Assembly: GCA_902779565.1 (NCBI GenBank)
Contig: CACZCD010000034.1
Coordinates: forward strand, 1 to 38,078
DNA length: 38,078 nucleotides
Origin: an uncultured bacterium
Lineage (GTDB): Bacteria; Verrucomicrobiota; Kiritimatiellia; RFP12; UBA1067
Direction of reading: 5' to 3'
Every line of letters begins with the position of its first letter. Within the stretch, counting starts at the first letter, position 1. Both the position numbers and the translations under genes were made by a program. Positions 24,735 through 32,898 of this stretch are shown piece after piece. Under the pieces are notes generated by a model. The model was given only the letters and a program-made list of their open reading frames with translations, made no database searches and was not told the DNA's origin.

Positions 24735-26722
24735 TTCGACGTTCCCTTTGCCTTGCGCAGCTTGTTCAGAATGCGGCCGACATCGCGCTTGAAGTTGTCG
24801 AAAAGGAAACGTGAATCCCCGTCCGGCACTTCCGAGTCCATCTCGTCCAGCCGACGGACTGCGTCTGCGAACTTCGGTTCCCATTCCTCCGCCAGTTCGC
24901 CGGTAATGATATCCACGGTCTTGCTCCAGTTCATCCCGCCTTGCTCTCCACCCTCGGCCCGGATGCGTTTCTGCGTCTGGCCGTAGAGCGTACTGGAGTA
25001 GCTACGCTTCAATTCAATGATATCCTTGATTCTCGGATACACCTTCGCCACATACGGATAGCAGGCCCGATATCCGCGCGAACCGTCCGGATCGGCGGCT
25101 ACCAGCTTTCCCGCCCACCTCAGATAGTTGTAGTTCACAAAAGTTTCCGGCAGCTTCGACAGCGCATCATGCAGTTTCGCAAGCTCTGCATGCGTTGGAT
25201 TCTTCGCGTTCTGCGGCAACGCCTCAGGCATTACCTGACGTGCCTTGTCAAAACCCTTCAGAAGAGCCAGCATCTGGCCACCCGTCGCGTCAAAATAGTC
25301 GCTATGCCCCAGAGTCCATCTTTTGGGGTTATTCCCATCCGGCGACAAAAGCGTGCCTTCCGCATCCAATATCCGACACGACGGCCACCCTGAACTGAAT
25401 GCCCACGGAAACGCCGACTTCACCTCCGTTCCCCACCCGTCCACGCTCAAAAGGACATATCTGTTCGTCGCGTAGCTCAGAAAACCGGGGTCAGAAGGGA
25501 ATGGCTGATTTTTCAGCAAACCTCTAGGATAGTTGTACACAAGCATCAATTTGCCTGCGGCACGGGCTGCCTTCTGCGCCTCTCCACAGTCCGTCATCCA
25601 AGCAGACGGAACGGTTTCCCGGCCTTCCGTTGCTTCGGGCGACGAGGTAGGGGGAAGAGTTTTGGGGAGAACGATGGGTTTGACCTTCAGCCCTTTCGCA
25701 GGCCATTTCACGCCCTTCATCATCCCGTCCAACTGCTTCAGATATCCATTGGAATCGTTGCTGCGGTAGCCCGAATGGCGCTTCACTTCTTCGCCGTCCA
25801 AAGGGTTCACCACCACTATCGTGGGGAAGGCGCGAATCCCATACCGTTCCTTCAGCACGTCGTTCTGCGAAGCCGCCAGTTTCGACAGGGTTGATTTGTC
25901 GCGCGGAACGGACATCATCACCGGCACATATTTCTTCGTCAGTCTGCCCATGTATTTCCTCTGCGACAGCACTTCCTTTTCCAATGCCATGCACGGCCCG
26001 CACCAGTCGCTGCCCGAAAAGGCGAGCAGAACGAACTTCCCCTCCTTCGCGGCCTGCTGCCGCGCCGCCTCGAAGTCCTCCGTCCATCCTTTCGGCACAT
26101 GTTTTGAAACAGGAGGCCGCTTCGCCTCCTGCTGCGCGTACCAATCGGCCAGCTTCTCGTACCCGCCGTTGAACAGCGTTCGCGCCTCTGCTCCGTCAAC
26201 CTTACTGCCTTTTGATGCCAGGATTCCGCGCAGTTTCTTCAGGTATTCATCCAAGCCAAGTCCGCCGCCGCCTATCGCGCCGAGCTTTTCGCCCTTGGCG
26301 TTCATGACCAGCACATGCGGCACGCCACCACCGAAAGGCAGGGCCTTCACAATCTGCCGGTTGTGCGCCTTCTGCTCCTTGCCGAGCGGATCGCGGCTAG
26401 GGCTGTCTAAATAGACGAGCACGAGGTTCTTCCGCGCGAATTCGGCGAACTCCGGCTTGTCCAGCACTTCCGCCCGCAGTTTCTTACACCAGCCGCACCA
26501 GTCGCTGCCGGTACTCAGCAAGAAGAGCTTCTTGTTCGTCTTCTTCGACTCGGCCAGCGCCTTGTCCCAGTTCACGAACCAGTCTGCCGTGGGCCCGCCG
26601 CGCCAATTGGAATCGTCCACGGCAGAACTGTCATTTTTGCCGCCGGACGTCGGCGCGGCATAAGCGCAAACCGCCACCGTAATCGCCAATACGGTCGCCG
26701 GTACTATTCGCATAATGCCCAT
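24731..26722 (-). CDS. Exported triple thioredoxin-fold protein
   Basis: 663 residues, with AAGGA about 9 nt before the ATG at 26720-26722 and a signal peptide (IVPATVLAITVAVCAYA). Two thioredoxin-like domains carry redox motifs: SDWCGWC (Cys76, Cys79) and SDWCGPC (Cys241, Cys244), each followed by a cis-Pro region (GGGVPHVLVM; RAFPTIVVV). A third thioredoxin-like domain (about 375-500; AQKAARAAGKLMLVYN..) has no CXXC. The C-terminal 160 residues are helical with no known motif. Exported proteins of the thioredoxin_7 type act on disulfides or as electron carriers in the periplasm. Its substrates are unknown; the many secreted cysteine-bearing proteins in the window are possible clients. The gene heads an overlapping operon with the DUF4282 gene. 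Confidence 0.9.
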   Translation of the reverse strand: MGIMRIVPATVLAITVAVCAYAAPTSGGKNDSSAVDDSNWRGGPTADWFVNWDKALAESKKTNKKLFLLSTGSDWCGWCKKLRAEVLDKPEFAEFARKNLVLVYLDSPSRDPLGKEQKAHNRQIVKALPFGGGVPHVLVMNAKGEKLGAIGGGGLGLDEYLKKLRGILASKGSKVDGAEARTLFNGGYEKLADWYAQQEAKRPPVSKHVPKGWTEDFEAARQQAAKEGKFVLLAFSGSDWCGPCMALEKEVLSQRKYMGRLTKKYVPVMMSVPRDKSTLSKLAASQNDVLKERYGIRAFPTIVVVNPLDGEEVKRHSGYRSNDSNGYLKQLDGMMKGVKWPAKGLKVKPIVLPKTLPPTSSPEATEGRETVPSAWMTDCGEAQKAARAAGKLMLVYNYPRGLLKNQPFPSDPGFLSYATNRYVLLSVDGWGTEVKSAFPWAFSSGWPSCRILDAEGTLLSPDGNNPKRWTLGHSDYFDATGGQMLALLKGFDKARQVMPEALPQNAKNPTHAELAKLHDALSKLPETFVNYNYLRWAGKLVAADPDGSRGYRACYPYVAKVYPRIKDIIELKRSYSSTLYGQTQKRIRAEGGEQGGMNWSKTVDIITGELAEEWEPKFADAVRRLDEMDSEVPDGDSRFLFDNFKRDVGRILNKLRKAKGTSK

Positions 26723-26726
26723 CGTT

Positions 26727-26894
26727 TCATGTCCTTCTGATTTCCTCTTTCATTGTTTCGGCATAATGGCGAAGCGATTCTGACACATGGAAAGAAAAAG
26801 CGCACTTTCTTTCCGTCCGCATCTTCAGGGGTGGCCGACCAAAGCCTTTGCCGAAGACACGAAGGACAAGAAAGTACGCCAGAATTACAGGCAT
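26727..26894 (-). CDS. Doubtful 55-residue upstream peptide
   Basis: ATG at 26892-26894 preceded by a strong AAGGAGG (26898-26904), though only 3 nt away, and stopping 5 nt before the thioredoxin gene start. The product is hydrophobic at the start (MPVILAYFLVLRVFG) and basic later, with no family resemblance. It may be a leader peptide that couples translation to the next gene, or chance. Confidence 0.25.
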   Translation of the reverse strand: MPVILAYFLVLRVFGKGFGRPPLKMRTERKCAFSFHVSESLRHYAETMKEEIRRT

Positions 26895-26980
26895 ACCCCT
26901 CCTTCGGACATCCGTTCGGTTAAAGAAATTGGTCGTTTCCCCTAAACGAATCTATCCACAACTATGTGAAACAAAGCTGA

Positions 26981-26989
26981 AAGATACCA
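26981..26989 (-). promoter_or_regulatory. Possible promoter TGGTATCTT
   Basis: Resembles the TGNTATAAT element seen elsewhere in the window but differs in two positions of the hexamer. If used, transcripts would cover the doubtful 55-codon frame and the thioredoxin gene. Confidence 0.25.
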
Positions 26990-27324
26990 AAAAACGTCGC
27001 AAAAAGAAAGCGAAAATATGCCTCCGCCAACAACCATTAGGATCAAAAGGAACGGGTAAATCCCAGAGACAGAGGCGTGGCGGAGGGTTGGTCTTTCCCC
27101 TAAACGGCCTGAACCGTCCGGCAAATGCGCCCATCCGCCACGCAAAAGATAAGGATCAATCTCGGCCCTACCGCTTGGTCCGCAAATGCCTCAAGCGTTC
27201 GCACATGGCTTTCTTGAAGGTGCCGAACTGATATCGCCGATCATCTTCTTATGATTTGCTTCGGCAAGGTCGAAACGCCGTTCTGACACTTCTGGCGAGA
27301 AATGCTACCACACTAGATTGGCAT

Positions 27325-28950
27325 CTATTGCCCTTCTGCATCTGACGCAAGCGCATCCGCCACACAGGCGAAAAGAAGCCTGTCCCACCACTCCACGTTC
27401 TTTACCCGCGTCTCGCCTATATTTCCAACCAGTTGCTGCGGCGCGCAGAACAGCTTACCCCTCCCGACACGCCGAAATGCCATCACTGGCGCCCGCTCAT
27501 CGTCATCCGTCACTATGAGCGCATGCCAATCATCGGACATCTCCGTCACCCTGAAATAGGAGAACCCATCCAGTTGGCAGTCGCGCAGCACCGGCGCGAC
27601 GGCCCTCACCGGCGGCTTGCCCGGAAGGCTTTGTATCTTGAGTCCGTAGCCCGAAAGCAGGTCCCCCATCATCACCCGGTTGCACTCGCACACGAAAGCG
27701 AACACGGTGCCGCCATCCGTAAGGTAATGGGCGATGGACTCCTTGTCGGGATCCAAACAGCCTCTGCCAACCGAACGCCCAAAAAGCAGCAGCACGTCTG
27801 GCTTCGCCGCAACCGAACAGGCCACCCCATTGGTGGAAAAATTGACCGACGCGCGCGCCTTTACGTCCTCGCCGAAAAAGCACCGCTTGATGCCGGCTGT
27901 CGATTTGAGGCATGAACCGTATGTCGCATCGCCGCACACGGTTATGCGTTCAACATCCATGACAGGATGCGCCAACCATTCAAATGGGGCATCGACCACG
28001 GCGGCAGAGGTGCGCCAGGCGTGCCAGCCCAATCCGCCGACGACCATCAGCGCCATCCCCCCCGCCACGCAGAGTGCCGCCCTCACCTTGCGCCGCGTGC
28101 GGAATCCGCCGTAGCCATCGCCGGCATAGTCGATTTTATCCTGCAGGATCGTAGCCGCCTCGGTGCAGTGCGCCGACAGAAAGGCATAGTCGATCCTTGC
28201 GCATCTGGCGCCGATGGAATCGTCCCTCACAAAGAACTCGCCGCCGCCCGGCAGCGATTCCGAGTCGCGATAGCCCACAACAAGCACGGCGTGCGCACCC
28301 CTCCCGTCAGGATAGGCGTCAAGCGCAATGGCCACCGGCATCGGGCGATACCCGCCCGTTCCGGCCAGAACCCCTTTGATGGCGGCGACGTTACCCGGCT
28401 CCGGGAGAAAATCCAGTCCATTCGCCAAACGGCGGCGTCTTGCATCCTCTCGTGTGAAATCCGGCAGCGCGGGAGAATTGCCCACGAACGGCTCTGCGGA
28501 GCTGCCGCCTCCTTCGGGCCACAGGGCATGGCGGCAGATGCCGAACGCCACCAACGCCTCGGAAACGAACCTGATCGGGCAGCCGCTCGCGGAATCAAAC
28601 GTTGCGATCGCCGTTGCGCGGAACATTTCGCCGAAACGGCGGCACTGTACGGATTCTGCCTTGCCACCAGACATCAGGCAGCGAAGGCCCGCAAGGTTTT
28701 CTGCGAACACCGATTCGAAATCCGCCTCTCCCCGTTCTCCCCGCATCACAGCCGCGAGGTTCCGATCCAACCATTCCTGCACCTTGATGCGCATGGCGGC
28801 GAACAGGAACGCCGTACTCAACCTCACACGGCAGTCCATCTGGTACTCAAGCAGCGAAACGACCGCGTGCGCCGCGCAAGCGCCTTTCTGAGTCTGCGCC
28901 TCGATGATCGGCGGCAGGTTCCGCACAAGCGACACTCGGCGCGGCAACAT
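27325..28950 (-). CDS. Membrane protein: papain-like peptidase fused to a GATase1-like domain
   Basis: 541 residues. Residues 10-270 look like a C1-type papain domain: TQKGACAAHAVVSLLEY holds the presumed nucleophile Cys25, GAHAVLVVGYRDS holds His220, and FFVRDDSIG supplies Asp243/244 where most papains have Asn. Unlike the pseudo-papain at 16804-21540, the Cys/His pair is present. A transmembrane helix (289-312; ALCVAGGMALMVVGGLGW) follows, then about 225 residues resembling class I glutamine amidotransferase-like domains (PDVLLLFGRS, IAHYLTDGGTVFAFVC, VGRGKLFCAP). No signal peptide is seen, so the papain part is probably cytoplasmic and the rest extracytoplasmic. The ATG lies 3 nt behind the previous gene and is part of the sigma-factor operon. 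Likely a regulated peptidase sensor or effector; substrate unknown. Confidence 0.75.
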   Translation of the reverse strand: MLPRRVSLVRNLPPIIEAQTQKGACAAHAVVSLLEYQMDCRVRLSTAFLFAAMRIKVQEWLDRNLAAVMRGERGEADFESVFAENLAGLRCLMSGGKAESVQCRRFGEMFRATAIATFDSASGCPIRFVSEALVAFGICRHALWPEGGGSSAEPFVGNSPALPDFTREDARRRRLANGLDFLPEPGNVAAIKGVLAGTGGYRPMPVAIALDAYPDGRGAHAVLVVGYRDSESLPGGGEFFVRDDSIGARCARIDYAFLSAHCTEAATILQDKIDYAGDGYGGFRTRRKVRAALCVAGGMALMVVGGLGWHAWRTSAAVVDAPFEWLAHPVMDVERITVCGDATYGSCLKSTAGIKRCFFGEDVKARASVNFSTNGVACSVAAKPDVLLLFGRSVGRGCLDPDKESIAHYLTDGGTVFAFVCECNRVMMGDLLSGYGLKIQSLPGKPPVRAVAPVLRDCQLDGFSYFRVTEMSDDWHALIVTDDDERAPVMAFRRVGRGKLFCAPQQLVGNIGETRVKNVEWWDRLLFACVADALASDAEGQ

Positions 28951-28953
28951 TGA

Positions 28954-29418
28954 TCAGCCCTTCCCCTCGCCAAAAAACGTCAAGAGGCCCGAAGATGGCT
29001 TGCCACCTTCACGCGTAAAAGAGACGCCCGTATCTTTCGCCCCACCCACGAAGAGTTCAAAGAGAAGACGCCCTCGCCCTTCCTGAATCCGAATGTCGCA
29101 ACCGGCCAGCTTCAACAGGCCGTTACCGGCGTCTCGTCCCTCACCGTCAAAGACCGAAACCGGAAGCCACGTGCCAACCGCAGAATTGGCCGGCACCTGA
29201 AGTTCCGCCCGCCAGACCCGCGCCGGATCGCCAGAAATCGACGCGAAGCGAAAGCGGACTTCGCGATCAGGGCTTTGTAGCGCCGCACGGCCGGTGTCGC
29301 GGCCAGAGCGCGCACCGGGCGGATGGTAGGCCGGAGCGCAGGAAACGAGCCTGCACCTTTCAGATTCAAGCCACGCCTCGAACGCGACGCGGCTTTCTGC
29401 GGGAAGCCCGTCACACAT
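28954..29418 (-). CDS. Small unknown protein between sigma factor and papain-GATase gene
   Basis: 154 residues; its ATG overlaps the end of the sigma gene by 8 nt (ATGTGTGA), so it is translationally coupled. The first 25 residues (LPAESRVAFEAWLESERCR) resemble the start of anti-sigma/FecR-type proteins. The rest is predicted beta-rich (VRFRFASISGDPARVWRAEL, NGLLKLAGCDIRIQEGRG, RLLFELFVGGAKDTGVSF) with no zinc-binding HXXXCXXC motif and no transmembrane helix. By position it could be an anti-sigma factor, an adaptor, or the substrate of the neighbouring peptidase. I do not recognise the family. Confidence 0.8.
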   Translation of the reverse strand: MCDGLPAESRVAFEAWLESERCRLVSCAPAYHPPGARSGRDTGRAALQSPDREVRFRFASISGDPARVWRAELQVPANSAVGTWLPVSVFDGEGRDAGNGLLKLAGCDIRIQEGRGRLLFELFVGGAKDTGVSFTREGGKPSSGLLTFFGEGKG

Positions 29419-29992
29419 GTTCGCGCCTCAACTTTCGCATGGACTTCACCGCGCGGGAGAAGATCTGGTCCACATTCGCCTCCGAGGACAGTCCGAAGAA
29501 GCGCAGTATTTCGCGCGACGAAAGCCCTTCTCCGAGCTTCATGTAGTGGACGTAGGCGCGCATCGGATTCTTAAGCCACATCCGGCCAAGGCATTGATCC
29601 ACGAGACGCCGCTCCTCGCCGTTTACGACGGTATCGTCATGAACCACATCCGCATAGGGCACCACAGACTTGACCGGCATCTCGCGCCGCCGATCTGGAT
29701 TGGCGCGATAGATGTAACCCACCACATACTTTCCGAGCCAGCCATACAGATTTCCATCCCCTTGGTAGAAAGAGAGCTTTCCCTTTACGACCATGTCCTC
29801 ATACAGCTCTCCAAAAAGCTCATCCTCGGAAAGATGCCACAATCGCACCATGTTCGAATGGCGAAACCGGCCCATCTCCAAACGGACAGACCGCTCCCGA
29901 ACGCGCTGCCAAGCCTCCGCATCGCCGTTGCGGAGCAACTCGACCTCGCGCTTTCCATCTTCCCTGACTGTTGCCATGTTCATGTACGACAC
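29411..29992 (-). CDS. ECF-like sigma-70 family factor
   Basis: 193 residues starting at GTG 29990-29992 with AAGGG about 6 nt upstream; ATGs at 29983 and 29977 are alternatives. Residues about 20-95 fit sigma region 2 (LSEDELFGELYEDMVV, NLYGWLGKYVVGYIYR) and about 125-190 fit region 4 (YVHYMKLGEGLSSREILRFFGLSS, VDQIFSRAVKSMRKLRR), a helix-turn-helix for -35 recognition. Such factors direct RNA polymerase to stress or envelope regulons. It heads an operon with the small unknown protein and the membrane papain-GATase, a layout in which proteolysis of a partner might release the factor. The extended -10 upstream (30034-30042) suggests transcription by the housekeeping factor. Confidence 0.85.
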   Translation of the reverse strand: MSYMNMATVREDGKREVELLRNGDAEAWQRVRERSVRLEMGRFRHSNMVRLWHLSEDELFGELYEDMVVKGKLSFYQGDGNLYGWLGKYVVGYIYRANPDRRREMPVKSVVPYADVVHDDTVVNGEERRLVDQCLGRMWLKNPMRAYVHYMKLGEGLSSREILRFFGLSSEANVDQIFSRAVKSMRKLRREHV

Positions 29993-30033
29993 ACTTTGCC
30001 CTTGCCAAACGCAGCTGCAAAGACTGATTGGGC

Positions 30034-30042
30034 ATTATATCA
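30034..30042 (-). promoter_or_regulatory. Extended -10 promoter of the sigma-factor operon
   Basis: TGATATAAT on the minus strand; predicted start about 30027, giving a leader of about 35 nt before the GTG. No TTGACA-like box 16-18 bp upstream. Confidence 0.6.
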
Positions 30043-30108
30043 TATTTCCCCTCCCCGTGCGCATCAGCGCCTAACGGAAATTAAGATTGCACAGCACTTT
30101 TGGCGCAA

Positions 30109-32271
30109 TTACGGCAGGAGCCAGTAGCCGGGCAGGTCGCGGAGATCCTGGACCGGCGGCGGACGTTTCGGCGGCGGTGTGCCAGAGGGTGTGAGCAGAT
30201 AGCCGGTCACGCTCGCGGCGGGGGCGATGGTCTCCCACACCGTATATTCGCTCGCGGCGACGGTCTGGTTCTCGAGATTGCCCCAACGCCGCCAGATGGG
30301 CCATTGCGATGCGCGTCGCTTGTCGCCGGCAAACACCATCTCCACGGCTTTCGGCGGCATCCCGTAGTTCCAGCGATAGGGTGAGATGCCCGGCACGTAC
30401 TCCGCGATTCCATCCACATACGACGGCAGGTCGAGGAACGTGACGGGATAGACCTCGCCCAAACCGCTCGTGAGCGTCGTTCCCTGCGGATTGCAGCCGT
30501 TGTGGAAGTCGTTCGCAAGGGAGATCCACTCAATGTAACTGTTGTCGCCCGTCATGCCGTGCGCCGCCACAAGATACTGCGCGCGGCGCAGCGGATGGCA
30601 TTGCCCCCAGCTCATCGCATGGCACCAGCCCTTCTGCGGCGCCCACCACGGCGCACGGTAGGCATAGGCCGTTTTCATCTGCGTGCGGATCTCCTTCGCC
30701 ACGTTGACCGTTCGCTGATCCCAACGGCGGAAGAACTTCTCCAGCTCCTTCGGATAGCCAAAGGTCCGTTCGCCGGAGTACAGAAGCGGAATCCAGCTCC
30801 ATCCGCTGCGATTAAGCTCATCCATCAGCCGTTTCGGATCCCGTTCGACCGGATCGAAATAGCGGCGGTCCCCCGTCAGGGCGTGGAGATTGACGGCGGC
30901 TTTGACGAGATAGGCGGCCGGCAGGTCTTCGCTCTCCTTCCAGACGACATTGGAACTCTCGGTGTGTTTGAAGAAGAGCCGCCCCGTGGTGCGCTTGACG
31001 GTGAACACGTCGGTTGCGGGTCGGCTGGCCATCGCGAAATCCCATGCCCGCTTCGCCGATTCGAGATATTTCCCGCGGAACGCGGCATGGCAGCGCGCCA
31101 GCAGCGCAGCATGGGCGGCGTACATGAGCGAACTGCGACGCGTCGCCCGCGAAAGCGCGTAGCGCATCGGGTCCTTCGCGGCGACGCTTCCCGGGCCCGG
31201 ATGTCCCGTCGATTCAATCCAGGTCCCTACGCCGCCATCCTTCTGCTGCCCCGCCAATAGATGACGAAGCCCCCATTCCGCTTCATCCAGGATATCCGGG
31301 ATGCCGTTGGCGTTCTCCGGAATCGCCAGCTGCCCGTCGCGGAAGTTCTGCGGACGCATGAGATAGACGGCGCACAGGTCGTTGACGATGTTCAGGTGCG
31401 CGGGGCGCCGGTCATAGTCGGCGGCGTCATGCCAACCGCCGACAAGGTGAAGTTTCTCGCCGGTCTCCCAGTCCGTGTTGTGCCGGATGACATCGAACCA
31501 GCGCGTCGTCTTCGGCTCAAGCTTCCCTTCCTCGGGCGCGAACCGTCCGCGCACAACCTCCGTATGGCACGCGCCCGCCGTCCAGTGCGTGTACGGCTCC
31601 TCCTTCGCGATGCCGCACCGCTTCTGGTAGAGACCGCCCATGTGGACGCGGAACGCGTCTTCGGCCGCCGCCGCCGCGATGCGGAACGCCGCGCTCCGTC
31701 CGACATCAGGAATGCGCACGAAATAGACGCCCTCGTTCGTGACGGAGGAGAAATCCATCTCGTAAGTTTCCTCGCCCGTGAACGGAACGCCCTCCTTGGT
31801 CGTGCCATCCACCACACGGAGAACCGGACGCTCCGGGCTTCCATACACAACCTTTCCCGTCCTCTCCTCCACAATCTCCCAGGCGTTCCCCAACTTTACA
31901 TTTTCCATTTTACATTTTACATTCGCCCCCCATCTCGGCTTCCAAGCACCGAACGCGGGGCCGAGCCACGCGCCGACGTAGGCGAACTTGGGCGCGTGGG
32001 GAAGATAGCCGACCTGATTCACCTTGAAGAGCGGACTCGGCTTGGACGGATCGTAGTCCGCAAACGGCTTCTCCTGGACGCGGAAGACGGCATGCACCAC
32101 ACGTGGTTTCAGGTCCTTCGCGAGCGGATCGACGAGTCCTTGCGGCACAGGCCAATAGCCGATCTCGGCGGCGAGCTTCCGCCCCTCAGCCGGATCGTCC
32201 GTCTGGTACACGCTCGTGTACGGATCCAGAAACCGCAAAAGCGATGCGGCGAAAAAAATACCGTAAATCAT
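30109..32271 (-). CDS. Glycoside hydrolase family 9 enzyme with N-terminal Ig-like domain
   Basis: 720 residues. The N-terminal part has the CelD_N/Ig-like signature of GH9 enzymes (LFKVNQVGYLPHAPKFAYVG, VYFVRIPDVGRSAAFRI). The (alpha/alpha)6 catalytic domain follows: HLVGGWHDAADYDRR near residue 285 supplies the DXXD catalytic-base motif, IPENANGIPDILDEAEWGL follows, and SEYTVWETIAPAA near 675 corresponds to the C-terminal NEVXXXWNA motif with the acid Glu. GH9 members cleave beta-1,4-glucans, xyloglucan or related polymers, or act as exo-glucosaminidases. The N-terminus (MIYGIFFAASLLRFLD) is hydrophobic but a weak signal peptide, and a ribosome site GGAGG sits 12 nt away, so the start is less certain. 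An in-frame heptamer array (31895-31922) extends a loop of the Ig-like domain. Last gene of an operon with the SUMF1-like and DUF3089-like genes. Confidence 0.9.
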   Translation of the reverse strand: MIYGIFFAASLLRFLDPYTSVYQTDDPAEGRKLAAEIGYWPVPQGLVDPLAKDLKPRVVHAVFRVQEKPFADYDPSKPSPLFKVNQVGYLPHAPKFAYVGAWLGPAFGAWKPRWGANVKCKMENVKLGNAWEIVEERTGKVVYGSPERPVLRVVDGTTKEGVPFTGEETYEMDFSSVTNEGVYFVRIPDVGRSAAFRIAAAAAEDAFRVHMGGLYQKRCGIAKEEPYTHWTAGACHTEVVRGRFAPEEGKLEPKTTRWFDVIRHNTDWETGEKLHLVGGWHDAADYDRRPAHLNIVNDLCAVYLMRPQNFRDGQLAIPENANGIPDILDEAEWGLRHLLAGQQKDGGVGTWIESTGHPGPGSVAAKDPMRYALSRATRRSSLMYAAHAALLARCHAAFRGKYLESAKRAWDFAMASRPATDVFTVKRTTGRLFFKHTESSNVVWKESEDLPAAYLVKAAVNLHALTGDRRYFDPVERDPKRLMDELNRSGWSWIPLLYSGERTFGYPKELEKFFRRWDQRTVNVAKEIRTQMKTAYAYRAPWWAPQKGWCHAMSWGQCHPLRRAQYLVAAHGMTGDNSYIEWISLANDFHNGCNPQGTTLTSGLGEVYPVTFLDLPSYVDGIAEYVPGISPYRWNYGMPPKAVEMVFAGDKRRASQWPIWRRWGNLENQTVAASEYTVWETIAPAASVTGYLLTPSGTPPPKRPPPVQDLRDLPGYWLLP
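31895..31922. repeat. Heptamer tandem array (TTTMCAT x4) in the GH9 gene
   Basis: TTTACAT, TTTCCAT, TTTACAT, TTTACAT. On the minus strand they code NVKCKMENVKL within the N-terminal Ig-like domain, where they look like an added loop. Confidence 0.85.
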
Positions 32272-32298
32272 GTTGCGACACCCCCTCCACTCCTCCAG

Positions 32299-32340
32299 TC
32301 ATCTGTCATCTGTCATCTATCATCTGTCATCTATCATCTA
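32299..32340. repeat. Heptamer tandem array (TCATCTR x6) at the 3' end of the lipoprotein gene
   Basis: Six heptamers TCATCTG or TCATCTA in a row, running from the intergenic gap into the stop codon of the lipoprotein gene (32338-32340). Confidence 0.9.
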
Positions 32341-32898
32341 CTCATGCACCATTTCTTCCGTCATCTCCCGTCCCCAGGTGGCGCGGAATCGCACATGCTC
32401 GATGATCGACTTGATTTTCTTGACCATATCGCCTGTGACAAACCCCTTGTGTCCGACATCCGTATAGAAACTACCGACAAGCCCCATGGCCTTCAGCGAA
32501 CTCAGATGATCCTGTTCGTACTGCTTGAGGAGTTTCCCGCCCTCTCCCTCACCGATAAAGAAGAACGGACGCTTCCGTTGGTGGAAGCGCATCGTGTACC
32601 ACTTGATTGCGCGCGCAACATCCTCTTCGTTGGCGACAAGCGGCGCAAACACGCGCGCGATACCACTGAACTTACCCTTTCCAACCTCAGACAGGGCGTA
32701 TGAATACATCAACGGGCCGTTCGCAATATTATGGTAAAGCGCGCCTTGCACATAAAACACATCCGCCGGAACGGCAAACGGTCGTGTCGCGGCCTCGCAG
32801 ATCAGCCAATTCTCCGCATAACGGTACGGCGAATGCGACTGGCATCCGGCCAACACCGCCACCAGCAGCATGGGCAGAAAGGCTCTTCGCACCAACAT
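32338..32898 (-). CDS. DUF3089-like lipoprotein lacking the nucleophile serine
   Basis: 186 residues from the ATG at 32896-32898, which overlaps the TGA of the preceding gene. Lipoprotein signal with lipobox LAGC, Cys19. The body resembles DUF3089 alpha/beta-hydrolase-like proteins: PADVFYVQGALYHN (relatives: P.DVFYVYPT..), FSGIARVFAPL, AIKWYTMRFHQRKRPFFFIGEGEGG. Where relatives read GHSQG, this protein has GEGEG (residues 116-120), so the serine nucleophile is Gly118 and hydrolase activity by the usual mechanism is unlikely. The end of the frame is shaped by the heptamer array. Likely a membrane-anchored binding or scaffolding protein made with the SUMF1-like and GH9 proteins. The family call is by eye. 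Confidence 0.7.
   Translation of the reverse strand: MLVRRAFLPMLLVAVLAGCQSHSPYRYAENWLICEAATRPFAVPADVFYVQGALYHNIANGPLMYSYALSEVGKGKFSGIARVFAPLVANEEDVARAIKWYTMRFHQRKRPFFFIGEGEGGKLLKQYEQDHLSSLKAMGLVGSFYTDVGHKGFVTGDMVKKIKSIIEHVRFRATWGREMTEEMVHE

Larger units (their letters stand above)
26723..27324. other. Long intergenic region with motif copies and inverted repeats
   Basis: No confident gene. GTGTCAGA on the minus strand occurs at 26779-26786 (57 nt before the thioredoxin gene ATG) and at 27282-27289, each followed by a similar TGCCGAA.CAA block. A near-direct repeat TTGGTC(G)TTTCCCCTAAACG lies at 26929-26948 and 27088-27106. CCTCCGCCA (27021-27029) can pair with TGGCGGAGG (27078-27086), and the overlapping GCGTGGCGGA (27075-27084) can pair instead with TCCGCCACGC (27134-27143), so two exclusive stems are possible. 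A plus-strand basic frame at 26848-27231 was not accepted. Confidence 0.6.

Noticed and set aside
26848-27231. Plus-strand open frame of 127 codons in the long intergenic region
   Set aside because: Very basic, low-complexity product, no convincing ribosome site, no known motif, and it runs over the inverted and direct repeats.
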